Positions 8,820 through 16,176 of a stretch of 41,495 bases of DNA are shown here, one piece after another. This DNA is from Chitinophagaceae bacterium (lineage in GTDB: Bacteria; Bacteroidota; Bacteroidia; Chitinophagales; Chitinophagaceae), in the NCBI GenBank assembly GCA_021738605.1, contig JAIPBY010000001.1:1-41495 (forward strand), given 5' to 3'. A program made the position numbers and the translations under genes. The number at the start of each line of letters is the position of its first letter. Position 1 is the stretch's first letter. The notes below the pieces were generated by a model. It was given only the letters and a program-made list of their open reading frames with translations, did no database searches and was not told where the DNA came from.

Positions 8820-9980
8820 ATGCCAAGAGCAAAATGTCCTAAATGCCAGAAAATAGAGAGAATCCTAAAATCTGGAATTATCAGAGGGAAACAACGCTTC
8901 TACTGTAAGGATTGTAATTATCATTTTACCCTCGTCCATGAAAGCAGAAAACAAAAGACCGAGGCAAGAAAAAACAATGATAAAACATCTTTAAAGGACA
9001 TTGCAAATGCAGCAGGTGTTTCCATTTCAACTGTATCAAGGGCTCTCAATGAACATCCAGACATCAGCATTGAAACAAGGATGGCCATCAAAACGTTGGC
9101 CAAAACAATGGATTATCAGCCCAATCTGCTTGCGCAAAGTCTTGTCAACCGCTCTACACATACCATTGGCGTAATCATCCCCAATCTGGAAACCACTTTT
9201 TTTTCCTCCATGCTCGGTGGCATTCAACATATTGCAGCCCAATCAGGATACCGCGTGGTGATCTGTCAATCTGATGAGAGCCACACCATTGAGGTTGCTA
9301 ACTTGCAGGCATTGATGAACAATATGATTGATGGCTTGCTGATTTGTCATACCCTTAACACCACCAATTTTGACCACCTGAAAATGCAGATAAACCGGGG
9401 TATTCCGATTGTACAATTTTACCGTGTCTCTGATAACCTTGACATACCAAAGGTTTACAGTGATGACGAGAGCGGAGCATTCCAAATTACAGAACATTTG
9501 ATCAAGAAAGGATCAAAAAAAATCGGGTTGTTGCTGGGGCCAAAGGCCTTGTCCATCAACAAGCGTTTGAATGGATACCTTAAAGCATTAAACCTTCATG
9601 GAATTGAAATAGATGATAAGCTGATCAAGCATGTTGATTTTAGCTACAATGCAGTCATTAAAGCTGTAGATGAATGGCTGGAAATGGAGCCTGCAATTGA
9701 TGCCATATTTTCCATTTCAGACAAATGTGCAGTGCAAATCATTCGTTATTTGAAGAGCAAAAAAATAATAATCCCGAACATGATCAGTGTTTGCGGATTT
9801 GGCAATGAATATACGGGAGAAATTGTTGAACCACAGCTCACCACCTTTGATGTTAAGACAAGAGAAATAGGTGAAGCGGCAGTCAAATTATTGTTGGACC
9901 AAATCATTCAAAAAACGTCAAAGATCAAAAAACAAATGATCAAGGGAAGCCTGATTGTGAGGGAGTCTACTGATAAATAA
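8820..9980 (+). CDS. LacI/GalR-family transcriptional regulator with N-terminal zinc ribbon
   Basis: The 386-residue protein has three parts. Residues 1-37 form a probable zinc ribbon with CPKC (C6, C9) and CKDC (C29, C32), and with GKQRFYCKDCNYHF, which resembles the N-terminus of IS1-type InsA proteins. A basic linker is followed by a LacI helix-turn-helix at about 57-77 (SLKDIANAAGVSISTVSRAL) and the hinge YQPNLLAQSLVNRST. The rest is a periplasmic-binding-protein-like effector domain (HTIGVIIPNLETTFFSSML to FDVKTREIGEAAVKLLL). It probably represses or activates the divergent susC operon in response to a sugar. A zinc ribbon before the HTH is not the canonical LacI layout, in which the HTH is at the extreme N-terminus. 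The frame is continuous, so this is a fusion and not an IS remnant. Confidence 0.92.
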   Translation: MPRAKCPKCQKIERILKSGIIRGKQRFYCKDCNYHFTLVHESRKQKTEARKNNDKTSLKDIANAAGVSISTVSRALNEHPDISIETRMAIKTLAKTMDYQPNLLAQSLVNRSTHTIGVIIPNLETTFFSSMLGGIQHIAAQSGYRVVICQSDESHTIEVANLQALMNNMIDGLLICHTLNTTNFDHLKMQINRGIPIVQFYRVSDNLDIPKVYSDDESGAFQITEHLIKKGSKKIGLLLGPKALSINKRLNGYLKALNLHGIEIDDKLIKHVDFSYNAVIKAVDEWLEMEPAIDAIFSISDKCAVQIIRYLKSKKIIIPNMISVCGFGNEYTGEIVEPQLTTFDVKTREIGEAAVKLLLDQIIQKTSKIKKQMIKGSLIVRESTDK

Positions 9981-10007
9981 AACAGGGCTTGATGTAACAC
10001 CATTAAC

Positions 10008-11738
10008 TTACTCCAACACTTGTGCATACTTGATGAGCATCTCTTTCAACTCCTGGTAAGGTAGCTCCTGTGAAAGATAATTTTTATCCATCGCCATACA
10101 AGCAGCGATTGCAGCAGATTGACCCAAAACCATAAATACGGGTTCCATCCGGATAGAGCCAAAAGCGATATGAGATGCAGACAAACAAACGGGAACAAAC
10201 AAATTGGTTGTTTCTGTTTTTTTGGGCACAATTGATTTGTAGCTGATAGGGAAAGGACTGGAAACATGGGCTTCTACATTGCCTTCATTCTTTACAAACC
10301 CATTCAGGTCTACATATCGTTGAACATTGTGAGAATCCATACCATAGGCTCCCATGCCCACAGGATCCTGAACAACCTCAAACTGTTCACAATTCTTTTG
10401 GCTCATAACATAATCACTGATCATGCGCCTTGCTTCCCGTATATACAACTGGCCAGACCAACCATCACCATTTTCAAATTCGTCTTTGCACATTCCCCAT
10501 TTTGACACAACATCCCTTACTTCTTTTGGAACACGAGGGTGATAGGCCAATGACCACATCAAGCCCTGCTGGTATTTTTTATGGCGATCGGCAATGTTTA
10601 ATCGCTCTTCATAACTTGCCTCTGGATAAGCATAATTTTGTCCTATAAAATCTGTTGAAAATCCCTTTTGATTGTTGGTATCGGTTTTCTTGTTGGGCAT
10701 ATCTGAATTGATCCAGGGCACCAAAGGGTCACCATAAGTGTACATCTTGTTTACCAAACCATCAGCTGCCTCATAATTTCTGAAAAGCAATTCATAATCC
10801 ATATCATTGTAACCTTCTGGCTTCAGAAATGGAGTTCTGTTTTCAGGATGATCAGTCAATGTCATCCGGTAGCAGTATGCCTGTATTTTATGATCAGCCA
10901 TACCATCAATGCCAGGTTTATCTTTATTGACGAATGGCAACAAGCCACTTTGAGGATTCCCTTTAACAACATAAGGATCTACACTTTCGACGAAATTGTG
11001 GTAATATCCATTCAACGAAACGGTTTTACGCAGTGTCAAACCCACTTTGTTGGCCTGAACACCATTCAAAGATTCCCCATATTGACTGTTTGATTCTCGG
11101 CCCACGGTATAACTTACCCCTGCAGCAGCCATCAAATCTCCTTCATATGTACAGTCAATAAACATCTTCCCACTGTACACTTCCCCAGTTTCCATTTGAA
11201 TGGATTTGATTGATTCCTTCAACTTAATGACCCCATTTTTACGGTTCAATTGTTGCTGATAAACCAGGGTAATGTTTTTCTCTTTGCCTAACATTGCCTT
11301 GAACACCTTTAAAGCTGCTGAAGGTTCAAAAGTCCACATCGCATCTTCATTGCCTGAAGTCCGGGTTTGTCCGCCATCCCGGTATGCTTCTCTTTTTTGC
11401 CAAATCCAATTTTCGGACTGCTGATAAAACTGCTTGATATTTTGATAAAATTCTCTGGACAATCCCCCGATGGCTTGTTTGTTGCCAATATCTGTTTGAC
11501 CCAACCCTCCGGAGGTTAATCCTCCGATGCGATCACTGGGTTCAATTAAAACTACTTTTTTCCCCATCCTGGAGCCCTGTATTGCAGCAGAAATTCCTGC
11601 AGAAGTAGCACCATAAATCACCAGATCGTAGGATTGATTTGATTGGCCGATGGCTTGTTGCAACAAAAGAATACAACACAAAGACAACAAATACTGGGCA
11701 GGATTTACGCGAGAAAAAAATGAACTTTTACTGATCAT
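10008..11738 (-). CDS. Secreted FAD-dependent oxidoreductase (FAD_oxidored family)
   Basis: This 576-residue protein has an N-terminal signal peptide (hydrophobic YLLSLCCILLLQQAIGQ, residues about 16-32) and then a Rossmann FAD-binding start, YDLVIYGATSAGISAAIQG. It continues with VVLIEPSDRIGGLTSGGLG, as in the family of large FAD-dependent oxidoreductases common in polysaccharide-use loci. Further conserved pieces are FIDCTYEGDLMAAAGVSYTVGRES and IRMEPVFMVLGQSAAIAACMA near the C-terminus. The substrate is unknown; oxidation of a sugar or sugar-derived product in the periplasm is a guess from context. It lies 21 bases downstream of the GH43-like gene and is probably co-transcribed with it. 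Confidence 0.88.
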   Translation of the reverse strand: MISKSSFFSRVNPAQYLLSLCCILLLQQAIGQSNQSYDLVIYGATSAGISAAIQGSRMGKKVVLIEPSDRIGGLTSGGLGQTDIGNKQAIGGLSREFYQNIKQFYQQSENWIWQKREAYRDGGQTRTSGNEDAMWTFEPSAALKVFKAMLGKEKNITLVYQQQLNRKNGVIKLKESIKSIQMETGEVYSGKMFIDCTYEGDLMAAAGVSYTVGRESNSQYGESLNGVQANKVGLTLRKTVSLNGYYHNFVESVDPYVVKGNPQSGLLPFVNKDKPGIDGMADHKIQAYCYRMTLTDHPENRTPFLKPEGYNDMDYELLFRNYEAADGLVNKMYTYGDPLVPWINSDMPNKKTDTNNQKGFSTDFIGQNYAYPEASYEERLNIADRHKKYQQGLMWSLAYHPRVPKEVRDVVSKWGMCKDEFENGDGWSGQLYIREARRMISDYVMSQKNCEQFEVVQDPVGMGAYGMDSHNVQRYVDLNGFVKNEGNVEAHVSSPFPISYKSIVPKKTETTNLFVPVCLSASHIAFGSIRMEPVFMVLGQSAAIAACMAMDKNYLSQELPYQELKEMLIKYAQVLE

Positions 11739-11759
11739 GGGAAATAAATTTATTCAAAT

Positions 11760-12797
11760 TCATTTATGCGCTTTAAAAGCATCCAAACTCCAAGCATCCT
11801 GCCAATGTAATGAAAATTGATTGTTCCGAATATCCACAGGCAACCAAATATACCTGCTTTCAAAGGGGTGATCAGGCTTGTTGACATCAAACATGGCAAT
11901 GTAAGCGTCTTCACGTCCTTGAACCTTCAAAATAAAAGTGGATTGGCCTCCAAAAGCTTTTTCAGGACCCAGGCCATTGATTGGGTTGATTCCTGAACAG
12001 GGATTGTCATGGTATTCCCATGGGCCTGTAAGAGATGTACTGGTGAAATACCTTGCAGGATTGGGATCCCAGCCGGTGGATCCGGAAGCCAGCAAATGAT
12101 ACGTCCCATTGCGCTTCACGATTGAGGGTGCTTCAGTCTTTTCTAGAATTCCGGAGCAAACTACGTATTGTCCTGCCGGTAACAAATACTCCTCATTCAT
12201 TTTGCCAACAACAAATGCCTTGTCAGGTTTTCTCACTGCCAGGTGATATAAATCTCCATTTTCCTCCTGATACATGGCGAAATCACCGGAACCATTGGGA
12301 GAATTGGCTCCAAGGAATTTGTGGCTATAAGTGAAGGGGCCAGTCGGACTTTTTGAAAGGGCCACGCCAACGAAGCCCGTTTCTACACCGAAACCTTTTA
12401 GGTACAATTTAAAAAATGCCACAAAATTACCTGTCTTGGCATTGAAGACAACTTTAGGACGGTCAAAATTACATTCATAGGCAAGATCTTGGGCATCATC
12501 CCCTTTGACCAAATTGAGTACCATTCCCATGTCCTGCCACTTCACCAGATCCTTAGAAGCATAACAGTGAATTCCTCCATCTGCATGTTTTGCTTCGGAC
12601 AAGCCTTGTAATTTATGGGTACCATACCAATAATAAATACCATTGTGGTAAAGAACCCCTCCACCATGCGCATTAATGCGCTCACCACGTGAGTCATTCC
12701 ACAATTTACCGGGTTGAATGTTCAACTTGGAACCCATTTGCTGGGCCTGCAAAAAACCCACATTAAAAAAGATAATCAGCAGTATTAAATGTTTCAT
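11760..12797 (-). CDS. Secreted GH43-like glycoside hydrolase (galactanase-like subgroup)
   Basis: The start at 12797 (MKHLILLIIFFNVGFLQAQQ, 345 residues) gives a clean signal peptide; the longer frame to 12938 overlaps the divergent gene at 12895. The five-bladed GH43 fold is suggested by INAHGGGVLYHNGIYYWYGT, DRPKVVFNAKTG, GDFAMYQEENGDLYHLA, EAPSIVKRNGTYHLLASG and GGQSTFIL. These motifs recall the GH43 subgroup that includes exo-beta-1,3-galactanases, in which a Glu in EAP is the acid and a Gln in QST acts in place of the usual base. Here they are E222 and Q285, and the family's ERPKV glutamate is D112. Activity on a galactan-containing polymer is inference. It is probably co-transcribed with the FAD oxidoreductase. 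Confidence 0.85.
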   Translation of the reverse strand: MKHLILLIIFFNVGFLQAQQMGSKLNIQPGKLWNDSRGERINAHGGGVLYHNGIYYWYGTHKLQGLSEAKHADGGIHCYASKDLVKWQDMGMVLNLVKGDDAQDLAYECNFDRPKVVFNAKTGNFVAFFKLYLKGFGVETGFVGVALSKSPTGPFTYSHKFLGANSPNGSGDFAMYQEENGDLYHLAVRKPDKAFVVGKMNEEYLLPAGQYVVCSGILEKTEAPSIVKRNGTYHLLASGSTGWDPNPARYFTSTSLTGPWEYHDNPCSGINPINGLGPEKAFGGQSTFILKVQGREDAYIAMFDVNKPDHPFESRYIWLPVDIRNNQFSLHWQDAWSLDAFKAHK

Positions 12798-12859
12798 GCC
12801 CGCATCATTATAGTTGAATGTAAACAATTTTCTAATTAGGTGTATGTTGATGCGGATGG

Positions 12860-12867
12860 TATATTTG
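12860..12867 (+). promoter_or_regulatory. Probable -7 element for the DUF6268 gene
   Basis: TATATTTG matches the Bacteroidota -7 consensus TAnnTTTG exactly and lies 28 bases before the ATG at 12895. A -33 TTTG at the right distance is not evident. Confidence 0.5.
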
Positions 12868-12894
12868 TAACTCAATAAAATCAAAAATAATTTT

Positions 12895-13911
12895 ATGCAG
12901 AAAATTTTGATTGCCTGCCTGCTGAGCATCTCAACCATAGGGATGGCACAGGATACAACAGAAGTATTTGATTATAGCAAATTTGGTGATGCGCAAGGCG
13001 TAAAACGCTATTGCACACAAAAAGTAGCCAATCAGACCCCTCAACGCATTATTCATCTTGGCTATGAATCCACAGGAAGTTTTCAAATGCCCGGTGTGCC
13101 ATTAAGCTCCATGTTGCCCGCCATGCAAGACTTTAGTGTGAACAGGGTTTCCGCCATCCGCGCCCAGGTAAACATTCCAGTTGTGTCTACCAATAAAATC
13201 ATCTGGCAATTGGGTGCCAATTATTGGGGCAGTAATTTTAACCTTGAAAACCCGGGAACAAACCTTTTTGCAAAAGAGCTGAACAATAACTCAATGACCA
13301 GCGCGGGTATCAACTCCACCATCTTCAAGCCATTGAATGAAAAGAATTTTCTGATCTTACAGGCCAGTATCGACGCCAATGGTTTTTTCAAAAGCATGAG
13401 TGATATCAACGGAAAATCTCTTACGTTGAGTGCTACAGCGATTTATGGATGGAAAACATCCGAAAAGAACATGATTGGAACGGGTATTGCCCGTACATAC
13501 CGTGCAGGACAGCTCATCCATGTTCCGGTGCTGTTTTGGAACAAAACCTTTAATGACAAATGGGGTATGGAATTGCTGTTGCCAGCCAAAGGGCATTTGA
13601 GGTATAATTTTTCTACTTCCAATATGCTTCAAGCAGGATTTGAGCTTGAGGGCAACCAGTTTTCAATGAGATTACCCAACAGCCAAAATGGCACGGTGTT
13701 TATTCAAAGGGGTGAATTCAAACCAAGGATCATGTGGGACAAGAAAATCAGTGGATTCATATGGTTCAACGTTCAAGCAGGTCTTCGTTACAATTATAGG
13801 TTTGATGTGATGAACCAATATGATGCAAAGAAAGACAACCAACGCTATTTTGCCAGCAAGCTTGGTAACCCGATGTTCTTCAACTTCAGCCTGAACTTCG
13901 TATCACCTTAA
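12895..13911 (+). CDS. DUF6268-like outer-membrane beta-barrel protein
   Basis: The 338-residue protein has a short signal peptide (MQKILIACLLSISTIGMAQ). It continues with alternating-hydrophobic beta segments and ends in FFNFSLNFVSP, with an aromatic-rich last strand as in outer-membrane barrels. The stretch around SAIRAQVNIPVVSTNKIIWQLGANYWG and later GRNFLILQASIDANGFFKS-type strands fit the DUF6268 family of predicted outer-membrane proteins, by memory of the family and not by a search. Its function is unknown. It is divergent from the GH43-like gene and ends just before a bidirectional terminator. Confidence 0.75.
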   Translation: MQKILIACLLSISTIGMAQDTTEVFDYSKFGDAQGVKRYCTQKVANQTPQRIIHLGYESTGSFQMPGVPLSSMLPAMQDFSVNRVSAIRAQVNIPVVSTNKIIWQLGANYWGSNFNLENPGTNLFAKELNNNSMTSAGINSTIFKPLNEKNFLILQASIDANGFFKSMSDINGKSLTLSATAIYGWKTSEKNMIGTGIARTYRAGQLIHVPVLFWNKTFNDKWGMELLLPAKGHLRYNFSTSNMLQAGFELEGNQFSMRLPNSQNGTVFIQRGEFKPRIMWDKKISGFIWFNVQAGLRYNYRFDVMNQYDAKKDNQRYFASKLGNPMFFNFSLNFVSP

Positions 13912-13928
13912 GAGGCAATCGCAATAAC

Positions 13929-13960
13929 AAAAAAGCCCCACTTGAAATGGGGCTTTTTTT
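13929..13960. terminator. Bidirectional intrinsic terminator
   Basis: AAGCCCCA and TGGGGCTT form a perfect stem around a short loop, with A-run and T-run on the two sides. It sits between the convergent DUF6268 and DUF2147 genes and can serve both. Confidence 0.9.
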
Positions 13961-13984
13961 ATGCTTTAACGAATGCATGATCTG

Positions 13985-14488
13985 CTATTTTGCAACCTGC
14001 CTCGTCCAGGTATCTGTTCGTCCAATCAAAGAAACGCCGATGAATCCCCTAACTTCAAGGCTATTGGCCTTGTCCAGCTTCACGCTGCAGGAATAGGTAT
14101 TGCCGTTTTTCGGATCATAAATATTCCCCTCTCCCCAGGTATTCTTTTCTTTGTACTCAAAACCCCAAACATTGATCAATCCGAGGATAGGACGTGTTCT
14201 GGATGACTCATCAGGATGAAACTTATCCACCTTAGGCTTACCAGTTTCAGGATCAATGGGTTCTTTTAACCAAACCACCTTGCCTTGGTATTTGTCACCA
14301 TTTTTGTAAATGCGCACCATTGCGTTGCCTTCACCGGTCTTCCAAACACCTACAATGGCATCCGGATTGTCTTGTTGGCTGCGAAAGGCAGTTGTTGTAA
14401 TCAGCAACAATGCAAGAGCCATTGATGCCAAAAAACTTCCTTTAACTACTGCGTAGAACTTTTGAGAAGAAATTTTGAATGTTTTCAT
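13985..14488 (-). CDS. DUF2147-family secreted protein
   Basis: The 167-residue protein has a hydrophobic N-terminal segment (GSFLASMALALLLITTTAF, about residues 17-35) that is a signal peptide or anchor. A DUF2147 domain follows: IVGVWKTGEGNAMVRIYKNG, YQGKVVWLKEP, DPETGKPKVDKFHPDESSR, GLINVWGFEY and WGEGNIYDPKNGNTYSC, ending RGFIGVSLIGRTDTWTR. The family is a small beta-barrel, lipocalin-like fold of unknown function found in the envelope. Its length is usual. It stands alone with its own -7 element and a terminator. Confidence 0.88.
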   Translation of the reverse strand: MKTFKISSQKFYAVVKGSFLASMALALLLITTTAFRSQQDNPDAIVGVWKTGEGNAMVRIYKNGDKYQGKVVWLKEPIDPETGKPKVDKFHPDESSRTRPILGLINVWGFEYKEKNTWGEGNIYDPKNGNTYSCSVKLDKANSLEVRGFIGVSLIGRTDTWTRQVAK

Positions 14489-14509
14489 GATCTGTTTCTA
14501 ATTATACAA

Positions 14510-14517
14510 CAAATATA
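14510..14517 (-). promoter_or_regulatory. Probable -7 element for the DUF2147 gene
   Basis: On the minus strand this reads TATATTTG, a full match to TAnnTTTG, 21 bases before the ATG at 14488. No clear -33 TTG was found. Confidence 0.5.
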
Positions 14518-14600
14518 GAAAAACTTATTTCCTATTGCAGCATCCGAGCCCAACAGTTGGCAATAAACCATTTCTTGCCAATGATATAGGGTTTGGGAAT

Positions 14601-14633
14601 AAAAAAGCCCCCTTCTTGTTTGAAAAGGGGGCT
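14601..14633 (-). terminator. Intrinsic terminator of the tmRNA gene
   Basis: On the minus strand, AGCCCCCTT pairs with AAGGGGGCT and is followed by six Ts. It lies about 30 bases past the mature tmRNA end. Confidence 0.85.
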
Positions 14634-14663
14634 AAAAATGATCACCCATAAAAGAGTGAAACG

Positions 14664-15030
14664 TGGAGCTGGTGGGATTCGAACCCACGTCCAAACATAT
14701 TCGCCGAATGCTTTCTACATGCTTATTTTGGAATTGATTGTCAGGAAACGGCAGGGGCCAAACGAACCAACTATTTCCGTAGCTGAATGGTCTTAGTCAA
14801 CCAGCACAGCCTATGGTTGAGGCAGCCTTATTTTTTTTGATTCAGCAGGGCGACTCGGTAAAGGCAAACCCGTCTGCCGGCTATAATGGGTGCGCTAATC
14901 TCTGATTAGGCAGCCATGGCGTAAGTGTTCTCGCCATTTATTGGTTTCGAATTCAGATTTAAGTGCTAATATTCGCAATGCACTGCATGCTTACATTCAA
15001 AGATCTACGCTGTCAATACCGGTCAGCCCC
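14664..15030 (-). ncRNA. ssrA: tmRNA (transfer-messenger RNA)
   Basis: The 5' end reads GGGGCTGACCGGTATTGACA, the hallmark tmRNA start. The 3' end carries a T-arm with GGTTCGAATCC and the acceptor strand CAGCTCC plus discriminator A. GGGGCTG pairs with CAGCTCC over 7 positions (one G-U). CCA is not encoded. The tag frame resumes at GGC (14935) and encodes GENTYAMAA before TAA (14908-14906), close to known Bacteroidota tags of the GEN.YALAA or AMAA kind. tmRNA rescues ribosomes stalled on broken mRNAs and marks the peptide for proteolysis. The length is about 367 nt, which is usual. Confidence 0.97.
14906..14935 (-). other. tmRNA proteolysis-tag reading frame (GENTYAMAA)
   Basis: Ten codons, GGC to TAA, give GENTYAMAA followed by stop. 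The AMAA ending fits the ClpXP and related protease recognition end of tmRNA tags. Confidence 0.9.
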
Positions 15031-15041
15031 GATTGAACAAA

Positions 15042-15049
15042 CAAAATTA
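15042..15049 (-). promoter_or_regulatory. -7 element of the tmRNA promoter
   Basis: TAATTTTG on the minus strand matches TAnnTTTG. It lies 11 bases before the mature 5' end at 15030. The spacing implies a short 5' leader that is trimmed. Confidence 0.65.
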
Positions 15050-15090
15050 CCCCATTTCCAGACAGAAAATGATTTTTCTTCGAATAACTA

Positions 15091-15121
15091 TTGTTAAAAC
15101 GGAGAAGTTGCAATAAATTTG
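15091..15121 (+). promoter_or_regulatory. Promoter of the tRNA-Leu gene
   Basis: TTG at 15091-15093, a 20-base spacer and TAAATTTG at 15114-15121 match the Bacteroidota promoter consensus. The tRNA starts 14 bases after the -7 element. It is back to back with the tmRNA promoter. Confidence 0.75.
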
Positions 15122-15134
15122 CATCCCAATCATC

Positions 15135-15218
15135 GCCCAGATGGCGGAATTGGTAGACGCGCTAGACTCAAAATCTGGTTATCGCAAGGTAGTGCAGGTT
15201 CGATTCCTGTTCTGGGCA
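15135..15218 (+). tRNA. tRNA-Leu (anticodon CAA)
   Basis: The acceptor GCCCAGA pairs with TCTGGGC, followed by discriminator A. The D-arm has GGCGGAATTGGTAGACGC, as in class II tRNAs. The anticodon loop CTCAAAA is closed by CTAGA/TCTGG and shows anticodon CAA at 15169-15171. A variable arm precedes the T-arm with GGTTCGATTCC. CCA is not encoded. It decodes UUG. Confidence 0.97.
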
Positions 15219-15221
15219 CAA

Positions 15222-15256
15222 AACCCCTGATCATCAATGATTCAGGGGTTTTTCTT
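15222..15256 (+). terminator. Intrinsic terminator after tRNA-Leu
   Basis: AACCCCTGA pairs with TCAGGGGTT and a T-rich tail follows. Confidence 0.85.
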
Positions 15257-15258
15257 TT

Positions 15259-15331
15259 CTTGGCCACCTCTATTTTAATCTTCTTGTTCTTGATCCTTTT
15301 CTCTTTGATCAATTGCAAATTGGATTCAGCC
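15259..15331 (-). pseudogene. Remnant of a DEAD-box helicase 3' end
   Basis: On the minus strand this stretch reads LQLIKEKRIKNKKIKIEVAK, nearly identical to the last residues of the helicase at 17851-19173 (LQLIKEERIKNKKVKIEVAK). About 84% of the first 57 aligned bases match (15259 with 17854 onward), and most differences are silent. A stop codon (TAG) lies just upstream in this frame, and the remnant runs on past the place where the helicase stops, so nothing functional is encoded. The differences look like divergence between homologous genes and not a recent copy. It probably marks where the ancestral helicase gene ended beside the tRNA. Confidence 0.75.
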
Positions 15332-15383
15332 TACCCTTTTTCGCCTGATTTTTGGTTTATCTTTAAAGCTCAAAAAAATACAT

Positions 15384-16094
15384 ATGCAAATAAAATTAAT
15401 GCTGATTGTCTCTTTTTCATTGATGGCCACATCCAAGCAAGCTATTGCCCAGGAGGCAAAACACTTGTTTATTCTATCTGGCCAAAGCAATATGGCAGGG
15501 CTAAAGCCGGAAGAATCATTTCTTCCAACTGTTGAAGCTGCTTTCGGAAAAAATAAGGTAATCGTGGTCAAAGACGCGATGGGCACTCAACCCATCCGAC
15601 GCTGGTATAAAGATTGGAAACCCATGCAGGGCGATATGCCAACTGCCCAACCTGAATTATACGATTCGCTGATGAAAAAAGTGAATGCAGCCATTAAATC
15701 CCAAAGCATTGCATCCGTAACATTTATCTGGATGCAGGGAGAACGTGATGCAAGAGAACAACTCGGCAATGTATATGAAAGAAGCCTACTGGGACTATAT
15801 CAACAACTTTCAGCCGACCTACATAGAAAGGATATCAATTTCGTCATAGGCAGGCTCAGCGATTTTGGTTTGACAAATGAGCAATATCCAGATTGGAATC
15901 TGATAAGAGAAATACAAGTTAAAGTTGCCCAATCAAACCCCCGCTTTGCATGGGTCAACACTGATGACCTGAATGACGGCTTTGACCGAAGCGGCAAAGC
16001 CATAAAAAATGATTTGCATATGTCTGGCGAAGGGTACATCAGTTTGGGAAACAGATTTGCCAAGGAGGCCATTCGGATCATAAACAACAAATAA
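15384..16094 (+). CDS. Secreted SASA-family (sialate O-acetylesterase-like) SGNH esterase
   Basis: This 236-residue protein begins with a signal peptide (MQIKLMLIVSFSLMATSKQAIAQ). It has the block I motif LFILSGQSNMAG with the probable nucleophile S35, a central VTFIWMQGERDAREQ block, and a C-terminal NDLHMSGEGYISLGNRFA carrying the probable catalytic H212 with D210 nearby. These fit the SASA/CE6-type esterases that remove acetyl groups from sugars or polysaccharides in the periplasm. It is 82 bases upstream of the beta-helix gene on the same strand. A -7-like TATCTTTA lies at 15358-15365, just after the helicase remnant. Confidence 0.88.
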   Translation: MQIKLMLIVSFSLMATSKQAIAQEAKHLFILSGQSNMAGLKPEESFLPTVEAAFGKNKVIVVKDAMGTQPIRRWYKDWKPMQGDMPTAQPELYDSLMKKVNAAIKSQSIASVTFIWMQGERDAREQLGNVYERSLLGLYQQLSADLHRKDINFVIGRLSDFGLTNEQYPDWNLIREIQVKVAQSNPRFAWVNTDDLNDGFDRSGKAIKNDLHMSGEGYISLGNRFAKEAIRIINNK

Positions 16095-16176
16095 TAAGGT
16101 AGTTATTGGCGCGTAAACAACTTTCTGCCAGAATTGAACTATGCCCGCAAATCAACTAACGATTAAAATTGGAACA

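Noticed and set aside
8820..8940. IS1-like zinc ribbon as an insertion sequence remnant
   Set aside because: The frame is continuous into a complete LacI protein, there are no IS ends or target repeats, and it has its own operator; a fusion is more likely.
14593..14796. Short rightward frame within the tmRNA locus
   Set aside because: It lies on the opposite strand of the tmRNA and contains the T-arm sequence; a shadow.
15119..15535. A 138-codon rightward frame across the tRNA-Leu region
   Set aside because: It runs through the tRNA, its terminator and the helicase remnant and has no coding features; open by chance.
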